Below are positions 1-6,538 of a stretch of DNA of 12,806 nucleotides, piece by piece. The first letter of the stretch is position 1. The number at the start of each line of letters is the position of its first letter. The DNA is from JALHRI01 sp044351685. GTDB lineage: Bacteria; Pseudomonadota; Alphaproteobacteria; Rickettsiales; UBA3002. Below the pieces are notes generated by a model, which saw nothing but the letters and a program-made list of their open reading frames with translations, had not been told where the DNA came from and made no database searches. The position numbers were made by a program, and so were the translations under genes. The stretch is from NCBI GenBank assembly GCA_044351685.1, contig JBILFK010000034.1:1-12806 (forward strand), in the 5' to 3' direction.

Positions 1-552
1 CGGATAGGCGAGAAAGAAAAAGCTCGCATCGAGTGCGGTTTTACGAATGAAGCTTGGTTTGGCTTCTACGAATTCGGCTTCTTTCCATAGCGACATACGC
101 GGAATCCAACGCGGCACTTCGGCTTTATAGGCACGAAACGCGTCGCCAAATTTATGCTCTAAGAACGCCTCTTCTTTGGCAACCACACTCCGATAATATA
201 GGCAAAACGAAATCACTAGAATCAGCAGCAGCGAATAGATGCCGCTTTGCAAGCCAATACCCAGTAACCCGAAAAATGAGAATACATATAACGGGTTACG
301 AACCACCGAATAGGGGCCATCCTGAATAATCAGATCGTTCTTTCTACCGCCAATGAATAACGAGCAGTAGCTGCGACCAAACACGCATAAAATAATGAGA
401 AAATAGCCTAACCATTCGGCGGTTTCATGAATGAATCCTTCAGCACTGGTGTAGCCCAGATCAAAGATAATCAGCGGTAACAATAAGAATATAAAATACC
501 GACTATGGCGAATACGTGATTTTTGCAGCTTCGGCGCGCTCATATTGGTCAT
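1..552 (-). CDS. Isoprenylcysteine carboxyl methyltransferase (ICMT)/phospholipid methyltransferase-like membrane protein, partial
   Basis: I translated 184 residues directly from the minus strand; the frame is open to the window edge, so the C-terminus is missing. Hydrophobic segments lie near residues 19-36, 45-60, 88-100 and 104-120. The signature of the ICMT/PEMT-type integral membrane methyltransferases is visible: GPYSVVRNPLYV (79-90), followed by a KEE...FG..F..Y motif (126-142) and VPRWIP (146-151). In this family these regions bind S-adenosylmethionine and the substrate at the membrane face. The substrate cannot be deduced; bacterial members methylate lipids, isoprenoid thiols or other small molecules. 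The start at 552 is supported by AAGGA six bases upstream. It lies 13 bases after pyrE on the same strand, so it is probably co-transcribed with panC and pyrE, although no functional link is evident. The family call is firm, the substrate unknown. Confidence 0.8.
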   Translation of the reverse strand, partial: MTNMSAPKLQKSRIRHSRYFIFLLLPLIIFDLGYTSAEGFIHETAEWLGYFLIILCVFGRSYCSLFIGGRKNDLIIQDGPYSVVRNPLYVFSFFGLLGIGLQSGIYSLLLILVISFCLYYRSVVAKEEAFLEHKFGDAFRAYKAEVPRWIPRMSLWKEAEFVEAKPSFIRKTALDASFFFLAYP

Positions 553-565
553 GGAAATTCCTTGT

Positions 566-1168
566 TTAGGATGCTGTTTTCTGCAGCCAGCGGCTGCCAG
601 GCTTGATGGCTGGAATATCGCGTAAATGTTCGGGCAACGTATCCGCTGCATAACTTGCGACATTGAGTGTTAGCAACGAGATAAGCGGAAATGGCAATGC
701 ATTCGATTGCCCAGCCGAGCGATCGATCAACGAGGCTTCTGCCACTACATGCCCACCATGAGCGGCAATACATTCCACCGTTTCCAGCGACGATTTGCCG
801 GTGGTTACCACATCTTCTACCAACAATACCTGCGCACCTTGCGGAATGTTGAAGCCACGGCGTAATGCAAAGGCACCGTTTTCACGCTCGCAGAAGATGG
901 TTTCCACCTGCAACTGTCTGCCCATTTCATAGCCCACTACCACACCGCCCATCGCAGGTGCCACCACAAGATCAATAGAATTAGCAATAGCCCCGCGCAC
1001 TTTGCGCGCCAACTCGGCGCACAGTTTTTCAGCACGTTTTGGGTTCATAAGCACGCGCGCGCACTGCAAATATGTGTCGGAATGTAGCCCAGAAGAAAGA
1101 ATAAAGTGGCCGCGCAGTATGGCTTCCGCTTCTTCAAATTCTTTTATTATTTCCTGCTCACTCAACAT
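566..1168 (-). CDS. pyrE: Orotate phosphoribosyltransferase
   Basis: PyrE transfers the phosphoribosyl group of PRPP to orotate to give orotidine 5'-monophosphate, the fifth step of de novo pyrimidine synthesis, in the cytoplasm. The 200-residue product has the expected length. It carries the FILSSGLHSDTYLQ segment (22-35), a central Rossmann-like region, and the PRPP-binding loop VLLVEDVVTTGKS (114-126), whose acidic pair and TTGKS are diagnostic of type I phosphoribosyltransferases. An in-frame start at 1195 exists but would add nine atypical residues and a longer overlap. The ATG at 1168 gives MLSEQEII, a plausible N-terminus, and overlaps the end of panC by 11 bases, suggesting translational coupling. 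The Shine-Dalgarno sequence is weak (GGGAA), which fits coupling. A methyltransferase-like gene follows 13 bases downstream. Confidence 0.95.
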   Translation of the reverse strand: MLSEQEIIKEFEEAEAILRGHFILSSGLHSDTYLQCARVLMNPKRAEKLCAELARKVRGAIANSIDLVVAPAMGGVVVGYEMGRQLQVETIFCERENGAFALRRGFNIPQGAQVLLVEDVVTTGKSSLETVECIAAHGGHVVAEASLIDRSAGQSNALPFPLISLLTLNVASYAADTLPEHLRDIPAIKPGSRWLQKTAS

Positions 1169-2015
1169 CGGGTTCCCGTATTGCCAAATTATCAATCAGA
1201 CGCGTGTTACCAAGCCACGCGGCAGCAAGCAAGCGGCTTGGCCGCTCATAGTGGGTAAGTGGCTGCAACGTATCTTCGCTGCGGTATTCTAGGTAATCAA
1301 TGCGGGTAAACCCTGCCCGCGTTAACATGGCATGCCCCTCTTCCAATGCTTTAGCAATGCTAACGCCTGCTTTAAACATCGCTTCCACCTGATTGAGCGT
1401 TTGTGCCAGCGCAGGCGCTTTTGCGCGCTCCTCTGCCGAAAGATATCGATTACGCGATGAAAGCGCCAAACCATCGGCTTCGCGGATCGTTTCCACACCG
1501 ATTATTTCAACAGGTAATGCTAAATCGGCCACCAAACGGCGTATCACGCATAATTGCTGGTAATCTTTTTCGCCAAACAGCACGATATGCGGCAACACCA
1601 CATTCATTAATTTTGCAACGACCGTTGCCACACCATCAAAATGGCCAGGGCGGTGCGCCCCACATAAAATTTCGGTAATACCCGCCACATGAATGCTGGT
1701 AGCAAACCCTTCAGGGTAGACATCTTCTACCTGCGGCACCCATACCAAATCCACCCCCGCCTCTGTCATGATGTTGATATCACTTTCAGGTGTCACGGGG
1801 TACCGCGCAAAATCTTCATTGGCGCCAAATTGCTTGGGGTTTACAAAAATGCTTACCACTACGCGATCTGCCAGTTCACGCGCTACTTCCATCAATGCGC
1901 GGTGGCCATCGTGCAGCGCCCCCATGGTGGGGACAAAGGCAATAGTTTCCCCTGCCTCACGCCACGCAACGAGTGCGTGCAGTAAATCAATGACGGTGTT
2001 GCGTATTTCTGGCAT
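1158..2015 (-). CDS. panC: Pantothenate synthetase (pantoate--beta-alanine ligase)
   Basis: PanC condenses pantoate with beta-alanine using ATP, through a pantoyl-adenylate, to form pantothenate, the coenzyme A precursor. The 285-residue protein shows the whole family pattern: FVPTMGALHDGH (27-38), whose HxGH-type motif (H35, H38) binds ATP; VSIFVNPKQFG (54-64); GHFDGVATVVAKL (124-136) for pantoate and dimer contacts; LFGEKDYQQL (146-155); and LSSRNRYLS (185-193), the KMSKS-like segment. Length is normal. The ATG at 2015 has AAGGG upstream. It is divergent from zapE with only 44 bases between start codons, so the promoters must overlap each other or lie partly in coding sequence. The stop lies inside pyrE. 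panB is not in the window. Confidence 0.96.
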   Translation of the reverse strand: MPEIRNTVIDLLHALVAWREAGETIAFVPTMGALHDGHRALMEVARELADRVVVSIFVNPKQFGANEDFARYPVTPESDINIMTEAGVDLVWVPQVEDVYPEGFATSIHVAGITEILCGAHRPGHFDGVATVVAKLMNVVLPHIVLFGEKDYQQLCVIRRLVADLALPVEIIGVETIREADGLALSSRNRYLSAEERAKAPALAQTLNQVEAMFKAGVSIAKALEEGHAMLTRAGFTRIDYLEYRSEDTLQPLTHYERPSRLLAAAWLGNTRLIDNLAIREPDVE

Positions 2016-2059
2016 GGTTTCCCTTGCGGTGATTCAAAAGTCAAAATACATGAAATGCA

Positions 2060-3193
2060 ATGGCATTCCAGCAAAAGCTCACAATGGAACAACTAACACC
2101 ACTTCAGCGTTACGAATACCGCGTTGCCTACGACCATTTGCAGGCCGATGCCGCACAGCGCAGCGCAGCGGAGGCATTTGACGGCCTATATCATTATCTA
2201 GCGCTAAAATCTAAATTCAGCCTGCTGCGACGCTTTGCAGGCAACGGTAAACATGCGCGCGGTTTATATATTTGGGGCGATGTGGGGCGCGGGAAATCGA
2301 TGCTCATGGAAATGTTTGTGGCGTCTATATCGCCCATTCGTCGAACCAAACGCTTACATTTTTATGCCTTTATGCGCGATGTGCATGCGCGACTGCATGC
2401 GTTCAGGCAACTAGATTCTTCCGGTGATGTATTGTTGCATGTGATCAAAGAAATCGCTTCAGAAGTACAAGTGTTGTGCCTGGATGAATTTCAGGTGACG
2501 GATGTGACCGATGCCATGATACTTTCGCGCCTGTTTACCGGGCTGATTGATGCCGATGTGGCGGTGGTTTTCACCTCGAACCGTCACCCGCGCGATTTGT
2601 ATCAGGGCGGGCTACAGCGCGAACAATTTCTGCATTTTGTGCATGATGTGGTTGAGGCACGCCTTGAAATCCATGAGCTCGATAGCGCACATGACTATCG
2701 GCTAAAACAGCTTACCTCACTGGAACGCACCTACATGTTCCCCCGCGATGGGCTGGCCGATGATTTTTTAATGCATAGCTGGCAATGTTTAACAGGCGGC
2801 GCAGCTTCAACACCGCTTACGCTGAAGGTGCATGGCCGCACAATCGAGATTGAAAAACATTGCGAGGGAGTGGCATGGCTTACCTTCGCGGAATTATGTG
2901 TTCGCCCGCTGGGCGCAAATGATTATCTGGAGCTTGCGCATTCCATTCACACGCTGCTTTTGCAAGGCATTCCGCAATTAACCCCCGAACAGCGCAACGA
3001 AGCCAAACGCTTTGTAGCGCTCATTGATACGATTTACGATTGCCACGTAAAACTTATCTGTACTGCAGCCACCAAGCCCGAAGATATTTATGCTGCAGGC
3101 GATGGCAGCTTTGAGTTTGCCCGTACCGTTTCGCGCTTGCACGAAATGCAAAGCGCCACATATCTGGCTTTGCCAAAAACCCTTTCAGCGTGA
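2060..3193 (+). CDS. zapE: Cell division protein ZapE / AFG1-like ATPase
   Basis: This is a P-loop ATPase of the AFG1/ZapE family. In E. coli ZapE associates with the division septum and modulates FtsZ; mitochondrial homologues act in protein quality control. The 377 residues contain Walker A GDVGRGKS (73-80), Walker B VLCLDEF (138-144) followed by the family-typical QVTDVTDAMIL, and a sensor-1-like TSNR (172-175) continuing into the conserved RDLYQGGLQR..FLHFV block (178-194). The start is uncertain: ATG at 2060 and at 2084 (giving MEQLTPLQRY, close to typical family N-termini) both have weak ribosome binding sites. It is the first gene of a probable two-gene unit with ispH, whose GTG overlaps the zapE TGA. 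zapE next to unrelated housekeeping genes is common, so the pairing alone says little about function. Confidence 0.93.
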   Translation: MAFQQKLTMEQLTPLQRYEYRVAYDHLQADAAQRSAAEAFDGLYHYLALKSKFSLLRRFAGNGKHARGLYIWGDVGRGKSMLMEMFVASISPIRRTKRLHFYAFMRDVHARLHAFRQLDSSGDVLLHVIKEIASEVQVLCLDEFQVTDVTDAMILSRLFTGLIDADVAVVFTSNRHPRDLYQGGLQREQFLHFVHDVVEARLEIHELDSAHDYRLKQLTSLERTYMFPRDGLADDFLMHSWQCLTGGAASTPLTLKVHGRTIEIEKHCEGVAWLTFAELCVRPLGANDYLELAHSIHTLLLQGIPQLTPEQRNEAKRFVALIDTIYDCHVKLICTAATKPEDIYAAGDGSFEFARTVSRLHEMQSATYLALPKTLSA

Positions 3194-4185
3194 TAGATGG
3201 CATGATGCAACATTCACCAGAAGCACTGACCGTTTATTTAGCATCGCCGCGCGGTTTTTGCGCGGGCGTCGATCGGGCGATTGATATTGTTGAAAAGGCA
3301 CTCGAACTTTACGGCCCGCCTATTTATGTGCGCCACGAAATTGTGCATAATCGCTGGGTGGTCGAGGATTTGCAGGCTAAAGGGGTGGTGTTTGTTGATG
3401 ATATTTCTGAAATACCTGATGGTGCTATCACCGTATTTTCTGCCCACGGTATTTCTGAGAAAGTAGAAAACGAAGCCAAGCTGCGCGCGCTACCCATTAT
3501 TGATGCCACCTGCCCACTGGTAACCAAAGTGCATAACGAGGCCAAACGCTACGAGCGCGAAGGCCACGAGATTATTCTGATTGGCCATGAAGGGCACCCG
3601 GAAGTAGAAGGCACCAGCGGCCGAGTTGAAAAAGTATATTTAGTTTCCGAACCTGCGGATGTGGAAACCTTGCAGGTTAGCCGCCCCGAAAAACTGGCCT
3701 ACGTTACCCAAACCACCCTGAGTGTGGATGATACCAAGGCCGTGATTGCCGCACTTAAACAACGCTTCCCCAACATTCAGGGGCCAGAAACCAAAGATAT
3801 TTGTTACGCCACGCAAAATCGCCAACAAGCCGTGAAAGAGTTAGTGAAACAGGTGCAGCTGCTATTGGTAGTTGGTTCTAAAAACTCTTCGAACTCGAAT
3901 CGCCTGCGCGATTTAGGCGCTGAATATGGCATTCCCGCCTATTTAATTGATGATGCCGAAGATATTAAACCCGAATGGCTGCATGGAATTACGACGTTGG
4001 GGCTTACGGCAGGTGCATCCGCGCCAGAATTATTGGTAGAACGCGTACTAAGCTACCTGAATATGGCGCGGCCAGTTACGGTTGTGCCGTTCAATATTGT
4101 TGAAGAACATGTGGTATTCAATTTACCTGCCGAAGTGCGCTCGCGGCCGTTTATCGATAAATTAAAAAAGCAGGCAAGTAATTAG
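3190..4185 (+). CDS. ispH: 4-hydroxy-3-methylbut-2-enyl diphosphate reductase
   Basis: IspH catalyses the last step of the MEP isoprenoid pathway, reducing HMBPP to isopentenyl and dimethylallyl diphosphate on an iron-sulfur cluster. The three cluster cysteines are visible: C24 in SPRGFCAGVDRA, C108 in DATCPLVTKVH and C205 in DICYATQNRQ. Substrate residues are also present: H53 (HEIVHN), H136 and E138 in GHEGHPEVEGT, and the SKNSSNSNRL motif near residues 229-238. The length of 331 is close to that expected. The GTG at 3190 overlaps the zapE stop as GTGA; ATGs at 3202 and 3205 are equally possible starts, because the N-terminal residues before TVYLASPRGFC are not conserved and no clear Shine-Dalgarno sequence decides. 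The 3' end overlaps the convergent gene by four bases, so no dedicated terminator lies between them. Confidence 0.96.
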   Translation: MIDGMMQHSPEALTVYLASPRGFCAGVDRAIDIVEKALELYGPPIYVRHEIVHNRWVVEDLQAKGVVFVDDISEIPDGAITVFSAHGISEKVENEAKLRALPIIDATCPLVTKVHNEAKRYEREGHEIILIGHEGHPEVEGTSGRVEKVYLVSEPADVETLQVSRPEKLAYVTQTTLSVDDTKAVIAALKQRFPNIQGPETKDICYATQNRQQAVKELVKQVQLLLVVGSKNSSNSNRLRDLGAEYGIPAYLIDDAEDIKPEWLHGITTLGLTAGASAPELLVERVLSYLNMARPVTVVPFNIVEEHVVFNLPAEVRSRPFIDKLKKQASN

Positions 4186-5261
4186 CCACCTTGCATCGCA
4201 AGTGTTGGTACGCTTGCCACACGATCACTCTCAAGTAAGCTTGATTGTGTCTGAATTTTTGGTGATGGCCCTTCCAATGAAGGCGCGGCCATTTGCTGTG
4301 TATTTGCTTCTGGTAAGGGTGCATTCGAAGCGATAGGCGCAGGCGCTGCTTCGTTCTCATGCGGTTTGCGTTTAGCTGCTAAAAACCGACTACTAATATA
4401 CAAACCAAACGTACATACACTGGTGTAAAATGCTTCAAAAAATGTGATTTTGGTGATTTCGCCGATATCGTGATTGCCAAACCATTTGGCTACATTAGGG
4501 CGTTTTTTGATCCATTTGCCAAGCTTCACGCCTGGTTCCAAAAATAATTTATTATTCAATCCGGTTTTATCGAGTGCCATGGCAGTGGGTACCACAATGC
4601 CAGCAGTAAGCGCGCGCCCAGCAAGCACACTGCCCCAGGTTTGCTTTGGCTCGGCTTCATACACCGAATCATCTGCTGGGCGGGTGCCCATCATATCATC
4701 GATACCCTTGGCAAATTTCTCGCGGTTATCTTCCAGCACCTTGATGAAGGGCGCCATAATTGAACCATCGGCAAACGAGAAAAATACGGTTTTCGCCATG
4801 GTGGCGGAATCATCGTTCATGCCGGTTTTTTTGAATTGTTTGGTCATCCAGTCGCCGCGCTTCTGGAACCATTCGCCAATGCGGCCATATTTTAATTTTC
4901 CGGCAGCCGTTCTATCGCCACCACGCGCCGTAAGATAGGTGGCCGCTACCGAAACACCAAACACCACCACGTTGTTCAGTACAGGATAGAGCAAAGTATC
5001 ATAGGCCCATAAGCCCGGAGTGCGGCGTATTTTCTTAACCTGCGCATGCTGTTGCTGCTGAATGTTTTGCGCTTGCTGCTGTTGCTGCAAATCTTGCGTA
5101 TTTGCAGGCGCAATTGCCCCTGCCTCTGTGGCCTTGTTTGGCACAGTATTCGCCGTAGCGATTTCATTCGCTATCGGCACGCGAGAATTTTGGGCGTACT
5201 TTTCCATTGTTTTTAGAATATCAATTTCACCCCCCAAAGGCATGTGAAGGTTTGATGACAT
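4182..5261 (-). CDS. Unrecognised glutamine-rich membrane protein
   Basis: I do not recognise this protein. From the first ATG (5261) it is 359 residues; later ATGs at 5243 and 5207 are possible, and a TTG at 5315 extends the frame but is unlikely. None has a clear Shine-Dalgarno sequence. What can be seen: a polar Ala/Asn/Thr-rich N-terminus; a Gln tract around residues 58-74 (LQQQQQAQNIQQQQHAQ); a basic KKIRR patch; a hydrophobic segment at about 89-112; a basic amphipathic stretch (about 120-150, rich in Lys, Arg and Trp); possible membrane segments at about 208-231 and 272-294; then a Pro/Ala/Ser-rich tail of some 60 residues. This layout suggests an inner-membrane protein with disordered ends. 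It has ordinary codon use and long open length, so it is very probably coding. It is flanked by tRNA-Val and the convergent ispH end. Confidence 0.75.
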   Translation of the reverse strand: MSSNLHMPLGGEIDILKTMEKYAQNSRVPIANEIATANTVPNKATEAGAIAPANTQDLQQQQQAQNIQQQQHAQVKKIRRTPGLWAYDTLLYPVLNNVVVFGVSVAATYLTARGGDRTAAGKLKYGRIGEWFQKRGDWMTKQFKKTGMNDDSATMAKTVFFSFADGSIMAPFIKVLEDNREKFAKGIDDMMGTRPADDSVYEAEPKQTWGSVLAGRALTAGIVVPTAMALDKTGLNNKLFLEPGVKLGKWIKKRPNVAKWFGNHDIGEITKITFFEAFYTSVCTFGLYISSRFLAAKRKPHENEAAPAPIASNAPLPEANTQQMAAPSLEGPSPKIQTQSSLLESDRVASVPTLAMQGG

Positions 5262-5397
5262 TCGGCATATTTTTCTATAACTTAACGAATGAAAGAGAGT
5301 GATTCCAAAAATCAAAAGCCATTAAAAATCAACGGGTTGAGTTTTTTGGGGAAACGTCAGCTCTTATGGAACCATCGATAGGGCATGAAAGAGAGAA

Positions 5398-5474
5398 TGG
5401 TGGGCGGTAGAGAACTCGAATCTCCGACCTCCTCGATGTCAACGAGGCGCTCTAACCAACTGAGCTAACCGCCC
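5398..5474 (-). tRNA. tRNA-Val (anticodon GAC)
   Basis: The minus strand folds as a complete cloverleaf: acceptor GGGCGGT paired with ACCGCCC, D-arm GCTC/GAGC with the AGTTGGTTA loop, anticodon stem CCTCG/CGAGG with loop TTGACAT (anticodon GAC, valine codons GUC/GUU), a five-base variable loop, T-stem GGAGA/TCTCT with one G-U pair and loop TTCGAGT, and discriminator A. The 3' CCA is encoded at 5398-5400. A promoter-like element lies about 100 bases upstream (5578-5605). The intervening leader contains a degenerate copy of the 5' half of this same tRNA. Confidence 0.97.
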
Positions 5475-5500
5475 TCACCAAACTTCTACTTGCAGCGCAC

Positions 5501-5566
5501 GTTGGTTAGCGCCTGTAACGCTCACGTGCCGCGAGGCTGGCCAACTAAGTTAACCACCCTCACCAA
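5501..5566 (-). pseudogene. Decayed tRNA-Val 5'-half copy in the tRNA-Val leader
   Basis: Minus-strand bases 5566-5541 match the 5' flank and first 19 bases of the functional tRNA-Val (5480-5456) at 23 of 26 positions; all three differences are transitions. Shared blocks include TTGGTGAGGG and AGTTGG. After this the remnant has lost about three bases, but CCTCG of the anticodon stem is still recognisable. The 3' half cannot be aligned. The remnant keeps no cloverleaf: the GTTGG of the former D-loop now sits in a 10-base-pair stem (5501-5510 with 5536-5545, two G-U pairs), with an inner five-base-pair stem CTCGC/GTGAG. The most economical reading is a tandem tRNA duplication whose promoter-proximal copy has decayed. 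Confidence 0.6.
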
Positions 5567-5577
5567 GCAAGAAGCGG

Positions 5578-5605
5578 TTTATAGCAGGGTTTTTTATGGG
5601 TGCAA
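5578..5605 (-). promoter_or_regulatory. Probable sigma-70 promoter for tRNA-Val
   Basis: Reading the minus strand, TTGCAC (5605-5600) and TATAAA (5583-5578) are separated by 16 bases, close to the sigma-70 consensus. Transcription would begin near 5571, pass through the decayed tRNA copy, then the functional tRNA-Val. It lies just beyond the pheA stop, so pheA read-through could also supply the tRNA; I see no strong terminator between them. Confidence 0.5.
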
Positions 5606-5618
5606 GATAGGTTTGCAG

Positions 5619-6473
5619 CTACCTGTAACGCGCTTTATCCGCCGGATACACCCCCAGCACCGTTACTTTGTGGGTGAAAAACCCAAGCTCTTCAATGGCG
5701 CGCTGCACATGCTTTTCGCCTGGGTGGCCTTCAAATGTCATGAAGAATTGCGCCGCACTATTGGCGCCACCACGAATATAGCTTTCCAGTTTCAGCATGT
5801 TCACGTTGTTGGTGGCGAACCCGCCAAGCGATTTATACAATGCCGCCGGAATGTTCCGCACGGTGAAAAACAGGCTGGTGAGCATACCGGTAGCATCGGC
5901 ATCTACCTCGAGCGGTTCACGCGAAAGCACCACGAACAAAGTTTCGTTATCTTCGGCATCGTGAATATTTTCGGCAAGCAGCTGCAAGCCATACAGCCCA
6001 CCCGCTAGTTTTGAACACAATGCGGCTTTGGTTGTATCGCCCCACGTGGCAACATCACGCGCAGCGGTAGCCGTATTATCATGAATATGTGGCTTTAGGC
6101 CATGCTCACGAATGAAGCCACGGCATTGAAGCAGGCCCTGATGGTGCGAATACACATCGGTGATATCTTTTAGCGTGGCATCTTTTGTGCCGTAAAGATG
6201 GTGCTCTACGGGCTGGATATGCTCGGCAATAATTTGTAGCTGGGTGCGCGGCAACAGGTTGTGAATCTCGGCTACGCGGCCTGCTTGCGAGTTTTCAATA
6301 GGTATCATGGCATATTTGGCCTGGCCTTTTTCGACGGCTTCAAACACATCTTCAAATGAATTCAGCGGCAAGGTATGCATATACGGGTAATTTTGGCGGC
6401 AGGCTAAATCGGCATTCGCCCCTTCCACGCCCATAAATGCAATTGTATGTTCGGTATCAATAGTACTGGACAT
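5619..6473 (-). CDS. pheA: Prephenate dehydratase (monofunctional, with ACT domain)
   Basis: PheA decarboxylates and dehydrates prephenate to phenylpyruvate, the precursor of phenylalanine. The 284-residue protein has no chorismate mutase domain. The catalytic domain spans about residues 9-185, with IAFMGVEGAN (11-20), YAMIPIENSQAGRV (54-67), HNLLP (71-75), YSHHQGLLQC (108-117) and DNTATAARDV (132-141). The C-terminal ACT domain (about 197-278) carries NMLKLESY (225-232), the ESRP-like segment that in this family binds phenylalanine for feedback inhibition. The usual TRF catalytic motif reads T178-L179-F180, so the arginine is replaced; I re-read the codons (ACT TTG TTC) and there is no sign of a frameshift. 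The ATG at 6473 follows an AGGGGG ribosome binding site. It is divergent from a DAHP synthase gene, which fits shared control of aromatic synthesis. Confidence 0.94.
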   Translation of the reverse strand: MSSTIDTEHTIAFMGVEGANADLACRQNYPYMHTLPLNSFEDVFEAVEKGQAKYAMIPIENSQAGRVAEIHNLLPRTQLQIIAEHIQPVEHHLYGTKDATLKDITDVYSHHQGLLQCRGFIREHGLKPHIHDNTATAARDVATWGDTTKAALCSKLAGGLYGLQLLAENIHDAEDNETLFVVLSREPLEVDADATGMLTSLFFTVRNIPAALYKSLGGFATNNVNMLKLESYIRGGANSAAQFFMTFEGHPGEKHVQRAIEELGFFTHKVTVLGVYPADKARYR

Positions 6474-6485
6474 TCGCCCCCCTGA

Positions 6486-6514
6486 TTCTTATCTAACGGG
6501 GTGAAACTAGATAA
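6486..6514. promoter_or_regulatory. Perfect dyad with back-to-back -10-like elements between pheA and DAHP synthase
   Basis: The 65-base divergent spacer contains the perfect inverted repeat TTATCTA (6489-6495) and TAGATAA (6508-6514), 12 bases apart. Each arm contains TAGATA, a plausible -10 hexamer, one pointing to each gene. On the plus strand TTCTTA (6486-6491) would be a 16-base-spaced -35 for the DAHP synthase gene. The same dyad could instead be a regulator operator. Transcription starts predicted from these hexamers leave short leaders that still include both ribosome binding sites. Confidence 0.35.
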
Positions 6515-6538
6515 CACTGCAAGTAAAGGCAAGTCAGC

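Noticed and set aside
1169..1195. Longer pyrE start at 1195
   Set aside because: It adds nine atypical residues and a 38-base overlap with panC; the ATG at 1168 fits the family better, though the choice is not proven.
4474..4938. Plus-strand frame of 154 residues opposite the unknown membrane protein
   Set aside because: It was considered as the real gene, but the opposite frame is over twice as long and has ordered hydrophobic and polar segments with tracts typical of protein coding.
5398..5605. tRNA-linked att duplication marking an integrated element
   Set aside because: Integrases usually duplicate the 3' end of a tRNA; here the 5' half is duplicated only about 85 bases away and no integrase or cargo lies between.
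5490..6008. Plus-strand frame of 172 residues opposite pheA and the tRNA leader
   Set aside because: It is the shadow of pheA codons and carries no start signals.
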